Positions 16,901 through 24,710 are shown, numbered from the stretch's first letter. The stretch: 53,443 nt of DNA from Aeromonas simiae (GCF_000820125.1 NZ_CDBY01000076.1:1-53443), one strand, 5' to 3'. Made by a program: numbers and translations. The notes: generated by a model from the letters alone, not told the origin.

Positions 16901-17013
16901 TTTGATGCAGCCTCTGGCAACGGAACAAAAGGTAACACGGTCGGTGACTGACAGAGCTCTTCATCAATAACATTGTTCACTACAGGTGACGTAGTCGTGG
17001 TTGGTGCGGACAT
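13936..17013 (-). CDS. putative T6SS effector of unrecognised activity
   Basis: A 1025-residue protein encoded between a DUF4123 chaperone (stop TAG abuts this ATG; GGAGG upstream) and the Sel1 protein. There is no signal peptide and no convincing membrane helix. By eye: a Thr/Pro-rich N terminus (1-40); a region with two Cys around FYVSGSNCFWLVEKK (about 58-72); a long helical, Gln/Glu/Lys/Ala-rich stretch (about 155-380); a segment near 420-540; a beta-rich section (about 550-720) with DGTISMPGPSASLSV and EFTAEVGAEVGCSLSGRLL; and a helical C-terminal third. No lipase GxSxG, amidase, nuclease HNH or Rhs motif is evident. The position and the adaptor make it a VgrG cargo. Lower GC than the flanks suggests transfer. 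It could be a pore-former, but nothing shows this directly. Confidence 0.75.
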   Translation of the reverse strand: MSAPTTTTSPVVNNVIDEELCQSPTVLPFVPLPEAASNESFAAVKSPCSAKEFEDIFYVSGSNCFWLVEKKAFKKIKAVVSEFEVKVLGSSSKLQALAAQGIQLDSLMISPTAYSFLTPAQQQEWNSIQASRSSSLTFSPYGDNSQAAVYKRVSNHAAEDAKRIAQLEQLKRQGIEQAKAQGYEVDNNGHYYDPRQVKIGKLLAQYNKARATFVAEKPPAEQIESLRQAVLKTQTLMQEHSNYLMWPSDDWFSHRQETLAKMTAAQQTLNRCISELGALGVAVPEFALSGIEGCVAGDQCYASWYAYLAKKKQAEEELEKTTKAFLTALDSGYASSSDKENPLLPPQQMFQRQLDAINAAHKQANELYERALLACSRQVPPRVLAWEGEYQRQPMDVLTKGDYPLREICSAALSVEPLSYFSLWQLPVDKVKERAGDLLKLEQDPVLLALLAQDGITPLPLQKGWFYKESGALNFDKVADYLEQKNIKVTALESWRSRFAGHLGTLLYRSDKQVEFGPFDESPQAQLMRMMSYSDWKGKLSSSGKIDPPPMTLTYQDGTISMPGPSASLSVTAEFYPLRGEIDLFRITLPRGAKPTIATLIAPKSGNKYQINLGTWAVDVHAKAWGKAGAMLKAGREASLNASVGGISLSGLDVAVKAEEKGEFTAEVGAEVGCSLSGRLLWRPDSSMIKRLGIVAEEAKLPLQLCKATTGLKAEIKDTLSEFPFILSWRNNRMRLGVKAGVLGGSAKAKGYFEFEVDWQSTGYVVAMFQDLLRRCNYERVEVFADEESYQRLSRASQLALLLGVNIGQIVAAEKDFVDRIYGKLNRSQNAGLVAWTLSGHLLPKPRNPNPALRPDTAGDAKANAATEAKLKVWANGLLPEALGSLLGTLVANSKVLRLNNPPVNLSDKETHVLQQMTIARLVDWLYSGKATTDNCHKFQEAISRMTDINVQDQIGAYKRNLSTLDKYMALPADSRNDDLKSTLIKYRRARNVLSNMRWENAQPNYKISNTYGRSQIQDGWNVKS

Positions 17014-17844
17014 CTATAGCGCCTCCACTGGCTGATGGGTCTGATGCTGCCAAAAACGGTTTGCCACAGCCAGCGGCTCATGACACTCAATATCGAAGGT
17101 GGTCAACCACTGGGCCATGCGACCATCTAACACGGGAGCAGGATAATCATTAAGCAGGGTGAGCCAAGGCATGAGCTCCCACTGCTCGGTCAAGCCTTTC
17201 TCAATCAGGCATGCAAGCGAAGAGGCAAGACCATAACACAAAGCAGGGTCAATCCGGGCTGCTTGCAAGCTATAAAGCAGGCGGGTTTTCTGGGCCATCG
17301 CCAGCAATTCCGAACTCAAACACACCGGTTGTTCAAAGGCGGCTTCGCGCTCAGCGCAGACAATTTCACACCAGCTTGCAGAGCACCAGTCAGGCAAGTA
17401 CACAGCCTCCAGCGCTGAGCCCACCAATGCCGCATCATACTGGCTGGCATAGAGAGCCAGCCAAATAGCCGGATCATAAAAGCGCAGATAGCTTTGTCCC
17501 TGACCGTCTGGCACAGTCAGGAACAGTCTGAAATGGTTAGCCAGCTCTTCACAAGAGAGTGATGATCGAAGCGCAACACCTGCTCGCCTTTCACGTACTT
17601 CTGTGAGTAATTTTTCCTTCACTGCAGTATCAGAAGGGAGGCTTAGTAAAAAGGGGCTCACCTCCAATAAGGCTTGATGCTGCGTACCTGCAAACAGCAG
17701 TGTTAATTTAGGTTGTTCAATGAGCTGATAGCTCACCTCTTGCGCCTTTTCCCAGCGAGCCGTGTCAACCAACAAGTAGTTGATTGGTAAGCTATCGGGA
17801 GACAGCCGATGCAAGGATGTTAACTGTTCCCATCGAGTTTGCAT
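17014..17844 (-). CDS. DUF4123 effector chaperone/adaptor (Tap/TEC family)
   Basis: A 276-residue protein of the DUF4123 family, recognised by its position and by motifs such as [13 protein letters not shown] near the N terminus and the diagnostic [10 protein letters not shown] around residue 127. DUF4123 proteins bind a specific effector and load it onto the cognate VgrG tip without being secreted. The gene starts 25 bases inside the end of vgrG and ends exactly at the effector ATG, so vgrG, adaptor and effector are translated as a unit. This supports the effector identity of the next gene. Confidence 0.88.
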   Translation of the reverse strand: MQTRWEQLTSLHRLSPDSLPINYLLVDTARWEKAQEVSYQLIEQPKLTLLFAGTQHQALLEVSPFLLSLPSDTAVKEKLLTEVRERRAGVALRSSLSCEELANHFRLFLTVPDGQGQSYLRFYDPAIWLALYASQYDAALVGSALEAVYLPDWCSASWCEIVCAEREAAFEQPVCLSSELLAMAQKTRLLYSLQAARIDPALCYGLASSLACLIEKGLTEQWELMPWLTLLNDYPAPVLDGRMAQWLTTFDIECHEPLAVANRFWQHQTHQPVEAL

Positions 17845-19907
17845 GTGCAGTCCCCCCGTTCACATGTGCCATTAGAGCGCCTGCCACACATGGGCATCGC
17901 AACCACCCCGGCTTTTGCAGCGACCAACATGGCCGGGATCATCTCTGGTGTTAGCGGTACAACATAAGGAGCTAATGCTACCCCCATCGGTAGTCCGGGT
18001 ATCTGACCCGCCCACCCAGAGCCAGAGCCGGGACTGCCGCCCGAGTTCATCTTGATGGTGGGGCCGACCAGGGTAACGCCGCTCGGGTCTACCTTCACAA
18101 AACTACCGCCGACTTTGACCGTGATCTCAGCGCCCGCTTCCAGCACAATTTTTTGGCCTGAGTCGAGATGTATCTCCTGACCCGCTTCCACCAACAGCGC
18201 CTGGGCAATCTTCTGGTGGAGCGAGGCGTCCACGGTGAGGGAAAAATCGCTCTTGATGTGGTGGCGCTGCTCGCCCTCCACCGTCAGGTGGTCGCTCCCC
18301 TTGATGCGAGTCACCCGATCAAAGTCGATGTCGCGGTGCTCGTCGTGCTTGATGTGCCAAGCTACATCGTTCTCGATGAGCACGTTGAGATCTTTCTGAC
18401 CGTGGATGTAAATCTCTTCCTGGCCGGCCTGATCTTCAAAGCGCAGTTCGTTAAAGCCCTCGCCCTGGTGGGTCTCGGTGCGCAGCACGGTGCGGGTCTT
18501 GTTGGCAGGCAGCTCGTACGGCGGCCGGTTGGTGGCGTGATAGGTGCGCCCGGTGACGATGGGCTGGTCGGGGTCCCCTTCCAAAAACGAGACGATCACC
18601 TCGTGGCCGATGCGCGGAATGGCCATCATGCCGTACTGGCCGCCAGCCCAACCTTGGCTCACCCGCACCCAGCAGGAGCTCTGGTCGTTGCTCGCGCCAT
18701 AGCGGTCCCACGGGAATTGCAGTTTGACCCGGCCGTGCTCGTCGCAGTAGATCTCTTCACCCTCGGGGCCCACCACGATGGCGATCTGCGGGCCGTCCAC
18801 CATCGGCTTATGGGGCGCCTCGGGGCTACCAATACGCGCTCGCCAGGTAGTGCTGGCTTTGACCACGCCAAATTCGTTGTGGTAGACGGTCGGGCCGCTG
18901 CCCCCCTCCTCTTCCAGCGCCTGCGGCTGCTCGCCGGTGTGGCGGATATGGACGATTTGCCAGTCGGTGTTGAGGCTGCCGCTCGGGTGTTCGGTTAGCG
19001 AGAAGCATTGCCCTGGCAACAGAGCGGCACTGTTGGACTGGCCACAGCCCGCCACCGCGTCATGGCGCAGGGCATCGAGCCGATACTGGGCAAACGCCTT
19101 GCCGCTGGCGTCCTGCTTGAAACGGCCGGGGTAGTCGAAATGCTGATAGGTATCGCGCTGATGGTCGAGCTCTGCCCCCTGCTTTTTGTGGGACAGGCTA
19201 TAAGCCGGGGTCTTGAAGCTGTAGTCCTTGAGCTCGACGTCAGAGGGGCGCACCGATTCGCAATAGTGAAACTGGCGCACATAGGCGCCTTGCTCCAGCG
19301 AGCGGTTGCCGAGATTGAAAAAGAGCTCAGGGCCTTGAGTCAGTGCCGCCGCGTCATCGGCAAACACGATGCGATGCTGGCCGGCGTCGAACTCGTGGAA
19401 GTAGAACAGCCCCTCCTCGGCGGCGAGGCGGCTGACAAACTCAAGGTCGGTTTCTCGGTATTGGACGCAGTACTCGCGCTGGGCGTGCTCATTTTTCAGG
19501 GCAAAGGCGTAGTCGGTGATGCCGGCCTCTTGCAGCAGGATGCTGATGATCTCCTGCGGGCTCTGGCTTTGGAAGATGCGGGCGTTGTGGCGCAGGCCCA
19601 ATCGCCACAGGGCCGGTTTGACCTCGGCCACGTAGCGGGTGCGGCGAAAGCCGCTGTCCCCTTGGGCAAACTCACTAACCACCCCGCACACCCGCCGTTG
19701 CAGCTCGCCGTGGTACCACACCTGCAGCTCGCACGGCTGGTCGAGCACGGCGCCAAAGTCGATATCCGGTTGCGGACTGGCCAGATCAAGATGGAGGTGA
19801 AAGGGGCGATTCAACCCCTCGTCGAGTTTAAAACTCGCGACGACGAAGGTGGTGTCGGGCAGCGCCCCCACCTTGACGGTGAACTGAAGTCCGGTCTGGT
19901 TGGCCAT
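17820..19907 (-). CDS. vgrG: type VI secretion spike protein VgrG with cysteine-rich tail
   Basis: A 695-residue VgrG. The gp27-like base covers about residues 1-370 ([34 protein letters not shown]). The gp5-type OB domain spans about 370-470 ([49 protein letters not shown]). A beta-helix extends to about 625. The C terminus is unusual: a Gly/Ser/Pro linker, a hydrophobic stretch ([23 protein letters not shown] in part) and a tail with four Cys (674, 682, 687, 689). VgrG trimers cap the Hcp tube and carry cargo. AAAGGAG lies ten bases before ATG. The gene follows hcp after a partial terminator. No PAAR gene is in the cluster. Confidence 0.93.
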   Translation of the reverse strand: MANQTGLQFTVKVGALPDTTFVVASFKLDEGLNRPFHLHLDLASPQPDIDFGAVLDQPCELQVWYHGELQRRVCGVVSEFAQGDSGFRRTRYVAEVKPALWRLGLRHNARIFQSQSPQEIISILLQEAGITDYAFALKNEHAQREYCVQYRETDLEFVSRLAAEEGLFYFHEFDAGQHRIVFADDAAALTQGPELFFNLGNRSLEQGAYVRQFHYCESVRPSDVELKDYSFKTPAYSLSHKKQGAELDHQRDTYQHFDYPGRFKQDASGKAFAQYRLDALRHDAVAGCGQSNSAALLPGQCFSLTEHPSGSLNTDWQIVHIRHTGEQPQALEEEGGSGPTVYHNEFGVVKASTTWRARIGSPEAPHKPMVDGPQIAIVVGPEGEEIYCDEHGRVKLQFPWDRYGASNDQSSCWVRVSQGWAGGQYGMMAIPRIGHEVIVSFLEGDPDQPIVTGRTYHATNRPPYELPANKTRTVLRTETHQGEGFNELRFEDQAGQEEIYIHGQKDLNVLIENDVAWHIKHDEHRDIDFDRVTRIKGSDHLTVEGEQRHHIKSDFSLTVDASLHQKIAQALLVEAGQEIHLDSGQKIVLEAGAEITVKVGGSFVKVDPSGVTLVGPTIKMNSGGSPGSGSGWAGQIPGLPMGVALAPYVVPLTPEMIPAMLVAAKAGVVAMPMCGRRSNGTCERGDCTCKLDGNS

Positions 19908-19971
19908 GGTGGCAAGGCTCCTTTGTGCTTTGTCATTTCACCGCTCGCAGAGGAATGGCAAAGCATAAAAG

Positions 19972-19999
19972 CTCCGGCGCGGCGCTCACCGCGCCGGAG
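19972..19999 (-). terminator. hairpin between hcp and vgrG (attenuator/terminator)
   Basis: CTCCGGCGCGG (19972-19982), loop CGCTCA, CCGCGCCGGAG (19989-19999). On the minus strand the stem is followed by TTTTATGCTTTG. It probably ends most hcp transcripts and lets a fraction continue into vgrG, giving much more Hcp than VgrG. Confidence 0.75.
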
Positions 20000-20056
20000 A
20001 AACGGGCCCTTCAGGCCCGATGCACTATATCCACTATCAACAGTGGGAACCGAAGA

Positions 20057-20575
20057 TCAGGCCTCGATCGGCGCACGCCAGTCGTCGGCGCCAGAGGTGC
20101 CAGCCACGGTGTGCTCCCAGTCAATCTTGCGATAAGCCATGGAGACCTGGATCAGCTGGGTGAAGTCAGCCTTGGCCGGATCTTGGCAGTGCGGCATCTG
20201 GCAGTCGATGTCGACGATGGTGGCATCGGTCAGCACGGTGCTGAAGAAGTGCTCCTGCTTGCCTTCCACGGAGGTGCGGTACCACTTCAAGGTCACCTTC
20301 GGCAGCATCTCACCGGACGCCAGGGCGTTGTACATGAGCGGTACGGCCTTGTTCAGGGCCACGGTGAACTTGAACGGCTTGTGCACACGCTGGCCGGACG
20401 GCTGACCGGATTGCGGGTCGGTCGGTACGGTCACTTGGTGGTTGAACTCTTGCACCAGCATCTCGTCTTCGTGACCCTGCACGAAGATGTTGCCGACGGA
20501 CTCAGAGGTGAAGGCACCCGCAGTGATGTTGCCCTGGGTTTTACCTTGGATGCTGATATAACACGGAGTTAGCAT
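20057..20575 (-). CDS. hcp: type VI secretion tube protein Hcp
   Basis: A 172-residue Hcp1-type protein with the family's start (TPCYISIQGKTQGNITAG), VQGHEDEMLVQEFNHQV and a C-terminal KIDWEHTVAG block. Hcp hexamers stack into the inner tube that the T6SS sheath propels and that often carries small cargo. ATG 20575 is selected because AGGAG lies seven bases upstream and family members begin here, not at the upstream in-frame codon. As first gene of the hcp-vgrG-adaptor-effector-immunity series it is an auxiliary copy: no sheath, baseplate or membrane-complex genes are in the window, so the main T6SS locus must be elsewhere. Confidence 0.95.
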   Translation of the reverse strand: MLTPCYISIQGKTQGNITAGAFTSESVGNIFVQGHEDEMLVQEFNHQVTVPTDPQSGQPSGQRVHKPFKFTVALNKAVPLMYNALASGEMLPKVTLKWYRTSVEGKQEHFFSTVLTDATIVDIDCQMPHCQDPAKADFTQLIQVSMAYRKIDWEHTVAGTSGADDWRAPIEA

Positions 20576-20930
20576 GGGTATGCTCCTAATCGATGGATTC
20601 AATGAGATAACACTCGTCCATCCCAACGGCAGCAATCATGCCACTTTATTGTTTTGTTATTTATCAATCACTTACAACAAGGCCCATTACAACATCAACA
20701 CCCACCGCGCAAGATATTGCGTGAAATGCGCATATATACCAGCAAAAATCACTCAGTTGGTTATTTCCACTGCATGGCGAGCAATACATTGCGCATGGCA
20801 GCATCATTTACCTGTATCATCGACGCATTCTATCTACACAATATCAATAGTGCCTGCCCCGGCGTGTGATGACATGGTTGAATGCCTCTCACCGCCTAAT
20901 GAAGGCGCACATCGAAAATCGAGCATAAAG
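20576..20930. other. AT-rich intergenic region upstream of hcp
   Basis: About 350 AT-rich bases between the hcp start and the tRNA terminator, with no credible gene. It must hold the hcp promoter. I looked for a sigma54 -24/-12 element, which drives hcp in several species, and found only partial matches (for example around 20630 and 20785), none with the correct 16-base geometry. Confidence 0.5.
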
Positions 20931-20933
20931 AAA

Positions 20934-20962
20934 AAGCCCAAGCAATTAAATTGCTTGGGCTT
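20934..20962 (-). terminator. terminator of tRNA-Ser
   Basis: AAGCCCAAGCAA (20934-20945), loop TTAAA, TTGCTTGGGCTT (20951-20962). On the minus strand a TTTTTCTTT tract follows the stem, six bases after the CCA end of the tRNA gene. Confidence 0.9.
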
Positions 20963-20968
20963 ATCATT

Positions 20969-21056
20969 TGGCGGTGAGGGAGGGATTCGAACCCTCGATA
21001 CGTTGCCGTATACACACTTTCCAGGCGTGCTCCTTCAGCCACTCGGACACCTCACC
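20969..21056 (-). tRNA. tRNA-Ser (anticodon GGA)
   Basis: An 88-base tRNA including the encoded CCA. The acceptor stem is GGTGAGG/CCTCACC, the D stem TCC/GGA, the anticodon stem CACGC/GTGTG with loop CTGGAAA (anticodon GGA, complementary to 21020-21022). A long variable arm ATACG-GCAA-CGTAT marks a class II serine tRNA, and the T arm is GAGGG-TTCGAAT-CCCTC. It reads the serine codons UCC and UCU. It has its own promoter about 130 bases upstream and a strong terminator. Confidence 0.97.
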
Positions 21057-21130
21057 AAATTTTGTCAGCGTAATGTTTGCTGGCTGTGCAAAGCACGCGT
21101 TGCGCGCTTTTCATATCGACCTTGTCGACC

Positions 21131-21155
21131 GGCAGCCACTTGGACACCTTGCTCT
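21131..21155 (-). pseudogene. tRNA-Ser-like 5' fragment in the tRNA leader
   Basis: On the minus strand AGGTGTCC-A-AGTGGCTG matches the 5' part (bases 6-22) of the tRNA-Ser gene downstream at all but one position. No anticodon or 3' half follows. It lies inside the predicted primary transcript, 75 bases before the intact tRNA. It may be a remnant of a duplicated serine tRNA or of a recombination event; chance similarity is possible. Confidence 0.5.
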
Positions 21156-21191
21156 ATTCGTTGCTCCGCGCTGTGCGCCGGAACGGGGCGT

Positions 21192-21220
21192 ACTTTAGGG
21201 AAATCCCCTCGCGGCGTCAA
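21192..21220 (-). promoter_or_regulatory. tRNA-Ser promoter
   Basis: On the minus strand TTGACG (21215-21220), a 17-base spacer and TAAAGT (21192-21197), followed by a GC-rich discriminator ACGCCCCG typical of stable-RNA promoters. The predicted start is near 21184, giving a leader of about 130 bases. Confidence 0.75.
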
Positions 21221-21253
21221 CCGATTTATGGGCAAGCTGGTCTGTTCGCGCAA

Positions 21254-21706
21254 TTAGTGTACGGCGGCGTTACCAACCGGGATCTCGGGCAGGTTGAGGT
21301 AGGCCTCACGCTCACACTCGGCAATGACCTCATGGGTGGCGGCGATGGTGCTGTTGACGAACAGCAGGAACTGCTCGACCGAGAGCCCCGCCTTGGTAAA
21401 GACGGTGTGCCCCACCACCAGGCGCGGCAGGCTGTCGTCGGTCACGTCGAGAAACACCTTGAGCGAGGGGTAGTTCATGTTAAGGCGCCCCAGATCGGAG
21501 ACCACCGCCAGCAGGGCCGAAGGACGCAGCTCCAACTCGGTGGAAAAGAGCAGCCCCTCCTCTTCGACGAAGATGCGGCTCTCCTGCACGCCGTCCACCG
21601 ACTGCAGGGAGACGATGTGAATGCCGTGGCACTGATCGCAGACATAGTGCTCAACGCGCGCCGTTTGCAGCCAACGCATCACCATTTCGGAACTGGGAGT
21701 ATTCAT
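21254..21706 (-). CDS. ybjN: YbjN family protein
   Basis: A 150-residue soluble protein matching E. coli YbjN in pattern: an N-terminal LxWLxxxxxxxxxCDxCxGIHI block (two Cys about residues 23 and 26), LLFSTELELRPSALLAVVSDLGRLN, and FLDVTDDSLPRLVVGHTVF. YbjN proteins resemble type III secretion chaperones in fold and, when overproduced in E. coli, affect motility and stress responses; the molecular role is unsettled. The ribosome binding site is weak. The gene diverges from the Pho-controlled phosphatases, and its stop lies just past the tRNA-Ser promoter. Confidence 0.88.
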   Translation of the reverse strand: MNTPSSEMVMRWLQTARVEHYVCDQCHGIHIVSLQSVDGVQESRIFVEEEGLLFSTELELRPSALLAVVSDLGRLNMNYPSLKVFLDVTDDSLPRLVVGHTVFTKAGLSVEQFLLFVNSTIAATHEVIAECEREAYLNLPEIPVGNAAVH

Positions 21707-21832
21707 GCTTGGGAGGAACTCTTCACTGTGGAGGGGCGCAGTCTAAACCAAATTGTCACAGACCAAAAGCATCGTGCCTTAATCCGCCACTTTACCGTCT
21801 CTGTGTGCGACTAACCTACTGAGTCATGGGTA

Positions 21833-21888
21833 ATTTCACACGAACGTCACATCACCGACACCGAATCGACACACCATCCCTCTACCCT
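21833..21888 (+). promoter_or_regulatory. PhoB-box array and -10 of the tandem alkaline phosphatase operon
   Basis: Four 7-mers with exact 4-base spacers: ATTTCAC (21833), ACGTCAC (21844), CCGACAC (21855), TCGACAC (21866). Each fits CTGTCAY at four or five of seven positions, but the 11-base phasing is perfect. TACCCT (21883-21888) follows after exactly ten bases as -10. The same geometry is seen at the uptake operon near 8734. Confidence 0.62.
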
Positions 21889-21918
21889 GCCGGCAGTCTT
21901 AACAAAGGAGTGACGACA

Positions 21919-23307
21919 ATGAAGAAAATGGCCGGACTGGCCTTGCTGATCGGCGCCGCCCTGGCGAGCGGCTGCAACTCCAGCAACGATTCCGACAACC
22001 GCACTGACACTACCCCGAAGAACGTGATATTCTTTCTCGGCGACGGCATGGGGATCACCACCCTCACCGCCTCACGCATCTACAGCGTGGGGGAAGAAGG
22101 CTCACTCACCCTCGATTCCCTGCCCGAGAGCGCCTTCATCAAGACCTTCTCCCACGATGCCCAGGTGACCGACTCGGCCCCCTCCATGTCGGCCTACATG
22201 ACCGGGGTCAAGAGCAACAACGGCGTCATCGCGATGGATGGCGACGCCACCCAGCAAGATGACTGCACCCAGAGCGCCGGCAAGGGGGTCACTACCCTGC
22301 TCGAGCTAGCCAAGCAAGCCGGGCGCGCCACCGGTGTGGTCACCACCACCCGGGTGACCCACGCCACCCCCGCCGCCACCTATGCCCATCTCTGTAACCG
22401 GGATCTGGAAAACGACATCGCCGCCCAGCTGGTGCCAGGCGGCGCCGGCTATAACGCCGCGCTCAAGGATGGGGTCGACGTGGTGCTGGGGGGCGGCAGC
22501 CGCCACTTCCTGCCGGAATCGGAGCAGGGCAAACGCCGCGACGGACGCAACCTCATCACTGAGATGCAGGCCCAAGGCTATCAGTACGTCAGCAACGAGA
22601 GCGAACTCAAGGCCGCCAGTGGGGATAAAAAGCTGCTCGGCCTGTTTGGCAGCAGCCACATGAACTACGAGCTGGATCGCCAGAGCGGCGAGCCCTCGCT
22701 GGCCGAGATGACCGTGAGCGCCCTCTCCCACCTCACGTCAAACCCGAAGGGCTACTTCCTGATGGTGGAAGGGGGACGCATCGATCACGCCCTGCACGAC
22801 ACCAATGCCAAGCGGGCGCTGGTCGACACGATCGCCTTCGACGACGCCATCAAGGCCGCGCTGGACGAGGTGAAAAAGAGCGATCCCGAGCTCAAGCACA
22901 CCCTCATCGTGGTCACGGCCGATCACGACCACACCCTGGTGCTCAACGGTTATGCCAAGCGCACCGGCAAGACCCGCGCCGATAACCCCGGCGTGCTGGG
23001 CTTGGTGAAGAGCTACAGCGACGGCACCCCCACCCTCGACAAGCAGGGTAACCCCTACACCATCATCGGCTTTGGTAATGGCCATAACCGGGTCGAAGGG
23101 CCGCGCCAGAGCCTGGATGAGGCCACCGTCAGCGCCGACGACTACGCCCAGGAGGCGGCGGTGCGCATCAGCGACGTGGCCGGCAGTGAAACCCATGGCG
23201 GCACCGATGTGTTCCTCGGCGCCATTGGCCTTGGGGCCGAGGGCTTTCACGGCTCTATGGACAACACCGCCGTCTTCACCACCGTCAAGCGCGCAGCCGG
23301 ACTGTAA
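21919..23307 (+). CDS. alkaline phosphatase, lipoprotein form
   Basis: A 462-residue PhoA-superfamily enzyme. The N terminus is a lipoprotein signal with cysteine 19 (ALASGC) followed by an Asn/Ser/Asp-rich linker, so the mature enzyme should be anchored to a membrane. Active-site features are the metal ligand D42 in FLGDGMG, the nucleophile S86 in TDSAPSMSAYMTGVK, THATPAATYAHLC, MVEGGRIDHALH and VTADHDHT. It hydrolyses phosphomonoesters to release phosphate. ATG 21919 has AAAGGAG eight bases upstream; a longer in-frame form would bury the signal. It is followed after ten bases by a second phosphatase, and a PhoB-box array precedes it, so expression under phosphate limitation is inferred. Confidence 0.9.
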   Translation: MKKMAGLALLIGAALASGCNSSNDSDNRTDTTPKNVIFFLGDGMGITTLTASRIYSVGEEGSLTLDSLPESAFIKTFSHDAQVTDSAPSMSAYMTGVKSNNGVIAMDGDATQQDDCTQSAGKGVTTLLELAKQAGRATGVVTTTRVTHATPAATYAHLCNRDLENDIAAQLVPGGAGYNAALKDGVDVVLGGGSRHFLPESEQGKRRDGRNLITEMQAQGYQYVSNESELKAASGDKKLLGLFGSSHMNYELDRQSGEPSLAEMTVSALSHLTSNPKGYFLMVEGGRIDHALHDTNAKRALVDTIAFDDAIKAALDEVKKSDPELKHTLIVVTADHDHTLVLNGYAKRTGKTRADNPGVLGLVKSYSDGTPTLDKQGNPYTIIGFGNGHNRVEGPRQSLDEATVSADDYAQEAAVRISDVAGSETHGGTDVFLGAIGLGAEGFHGSMDNTAVFTTVKRAAGL

Positions 23308-23317
23308 GGAGCATCAG

Positions 23318-24682
23318 ATGAACAAGCACACCATCGCCGCCGCACTCGGTCTGGCCCTCGCCTCGAGCGCCACCCTGGCCGCCGACGCCAAGAACGTCAT
23401 CCTCTTCATCGGAGATGGCATGGGCCCCACCGTGCTCACCGCCACCCGCCTCTACAAGGTGGGGGAAGAGGGGGATCTCGAGATGATGAAGCTGCCTTAC
23501 GCGGCGCGCATCAAGACCTTCTCCCACGATGCCCAGACCACCGACTCCGCCCCCTCCATGGCCGCCTATACCACGGGGGTCAAGATGAACAACGAGGTGA
23601 TCGGCATGAGCAGCGACACCGTCGCGGTCGCGCCGGGCAAAGATGCCAACGGCAACAAGAGCATCAACTACTGCGCCAGCGACAACGGTACCCCGGTGCC
23701 GACCCTGCTCGAGCTGGCCAAGGCGGCCGGTAAATCGGTCGGCGCCGTCACCACCACCGAGCTGACCCACGCCACCCCGGCCGCCACCTATGCCCACATC
23801 TGTCACCGCGACGCGGCCTATGCCATCGCCGAACAGGCCGTCCCGGGCGGGGCGGGCTTTAACAGCGCGCTCAAGGAGGGAGTCGACGTGCTGCTGGGGG
23901 GCGGCGCCAACCACTGGACCCCCTACAGCGCCGACAACCCGAAGGGGCGCGCCGACGGCCGCGATCTGACCAAGGAACTGCAAGATCAGGGCTATCACTA
24001 CGTCACCGACAAGAGTGCGCTGGCCGGCGTGGCCAGCGGCCGGGTACTGGGCCTGTTTAGCCAGACCTCGCACCTGGACTATGACCTAGACCGTCAGGCT
24101 GAGGGGGCCGCGGCCACCCAGCCTTCGCTCTCTGAGATGACCGCCAAGGCCATCGATCTGCTCGCGCCCAACGATCAGGGCTATTTCCTGATGGTGGAAG
24201 GGGGGCGTATCGACCACGCCCTGCACGGCACCAACGCCAAGCGCGCGCTGGCCGACGCGGTGGCCCTTGATGAGGCGGTCAAGACGGCGCTGGGCAAGGT
24301 CGATCTCAACGAAACCCTGGTGGTGGTCACCGCCGACCACGACCACACCATGACCCTCAACGGTTACGCCGCCAAGGGCAACAAGGTGCTGGATCTGGTC
24401 AAGGACAAGGAGGGCAACCCGGCCCTCGACGCCGACGGCAACCCCTACACTGCCCTGGTGTTCGGCAACGGGCCGAACCGCCCCGACCACCGCACCGCGC
24501 TCACCAGCGAGCAGGTCAGCGCCGATGACTACCAGCAAGAGACCGGGGTGGAGCTCTCCTCCGAGACCCATGGCGGCGGCGATGTGATGCTCTTTGCCGA
24601 TGGCCCCGGCAGCCGCGCCTTCAAGGGCACCTTCGACAACACCCAGGTGTTTGGCAAGATCAAGGCCGCCCTCGGCCTGTAA
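23318..24682 (+). CDS. alkaline phosphatase, periplasmic form
   Basis: A 454-residue paralogue of the preceding gene with a normal signal peptide (cleavage after TLA, about residue 21) instead of a lipobox. D33 in FIGDGMG, nucleophile S77 in TDSAPSMAAYTTGVK, THATPAATYAHIC, MVEGGRIDHALH and VTADHDHT are all conserved. The two proteins are clearly similar along their whole length, so they arose by tandem duplication and then took different cellular locations. The start is chosen from GGAG eight bases upstream; an in-frame extension far into the first gene is not credible. Both probably share the PhoB-controlled transcript. Confidence 0.92.
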   Translation: MNKHTIAAALGLALASSATLAADAKNVILFIGDGMGPTVLTATRLYKVGEEGDLEMMKLPYAARIKTFSHDAQTTDSAPSMAAYTTGVKMNNEVIGMSSDTVAVAPGKDANGNKSINYCASDNGTPVPTLLELAKAAGKSVGAVTTTELTHATPAATYAHICHRDAAYAIAEQAVPGGAGFNSALKEGVDVLLGGGANHWTPYSADNPKGRADGRDLTKELQDQGYHYVTDKSALAGVASGRVLGLFSQTSHLDYDLDRQAEGAAATQPSLSEMTAKAIDLLAPNDQGYFLMVEGGRIDHALHGTNAKRALADAVALDEAVKTALGKVDLNETLVVVTADHDHTMTLNGYAAKGNKVLDLVKDKEGNPALDADGNPYTALVFGNGPNRPDHRTALTSEQVSADDYQQETGVELSSETHGGGDVMLFADGPGSRAFKGTFDNTQVFGKIKAALGL

Positions 24683-24688
24683 CCGCGC

Positions 24689-24710
24689 GAGGGGCGCACC
24701 AGCGCCCCTC
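24689..24710 (+). terminator. hairpin after the second phosphatase
   Basis: GAGGGGCGC (24689-24697), loop ACCA, GCGCCCCTC (24702-24710), followed by CATATTTTCG. The T run is short and delayed, so partial termination with read-through into the next gene is plausible. Confidence 0.55.

Noticed and set aside
13936..17013. Naming the effector VasX, TseC or a BTH_I2691-type protein
   Set aside because: The typical N-terminal Cys-Pro motif and pore-forming helices of those proteins are not visible.
20576..20930. Sigma54 promoter for hcp
   Set aside because: Only fragments of the -24/-12 consensus were found and their spacing is wrong.
23072..23317. N-terminal extension of the second phosphatase into the first
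   Set aside because: The extension is an out-of-frame shadow of the first gene; a signal peptide and ribosome binding site mark 23318 as the start.
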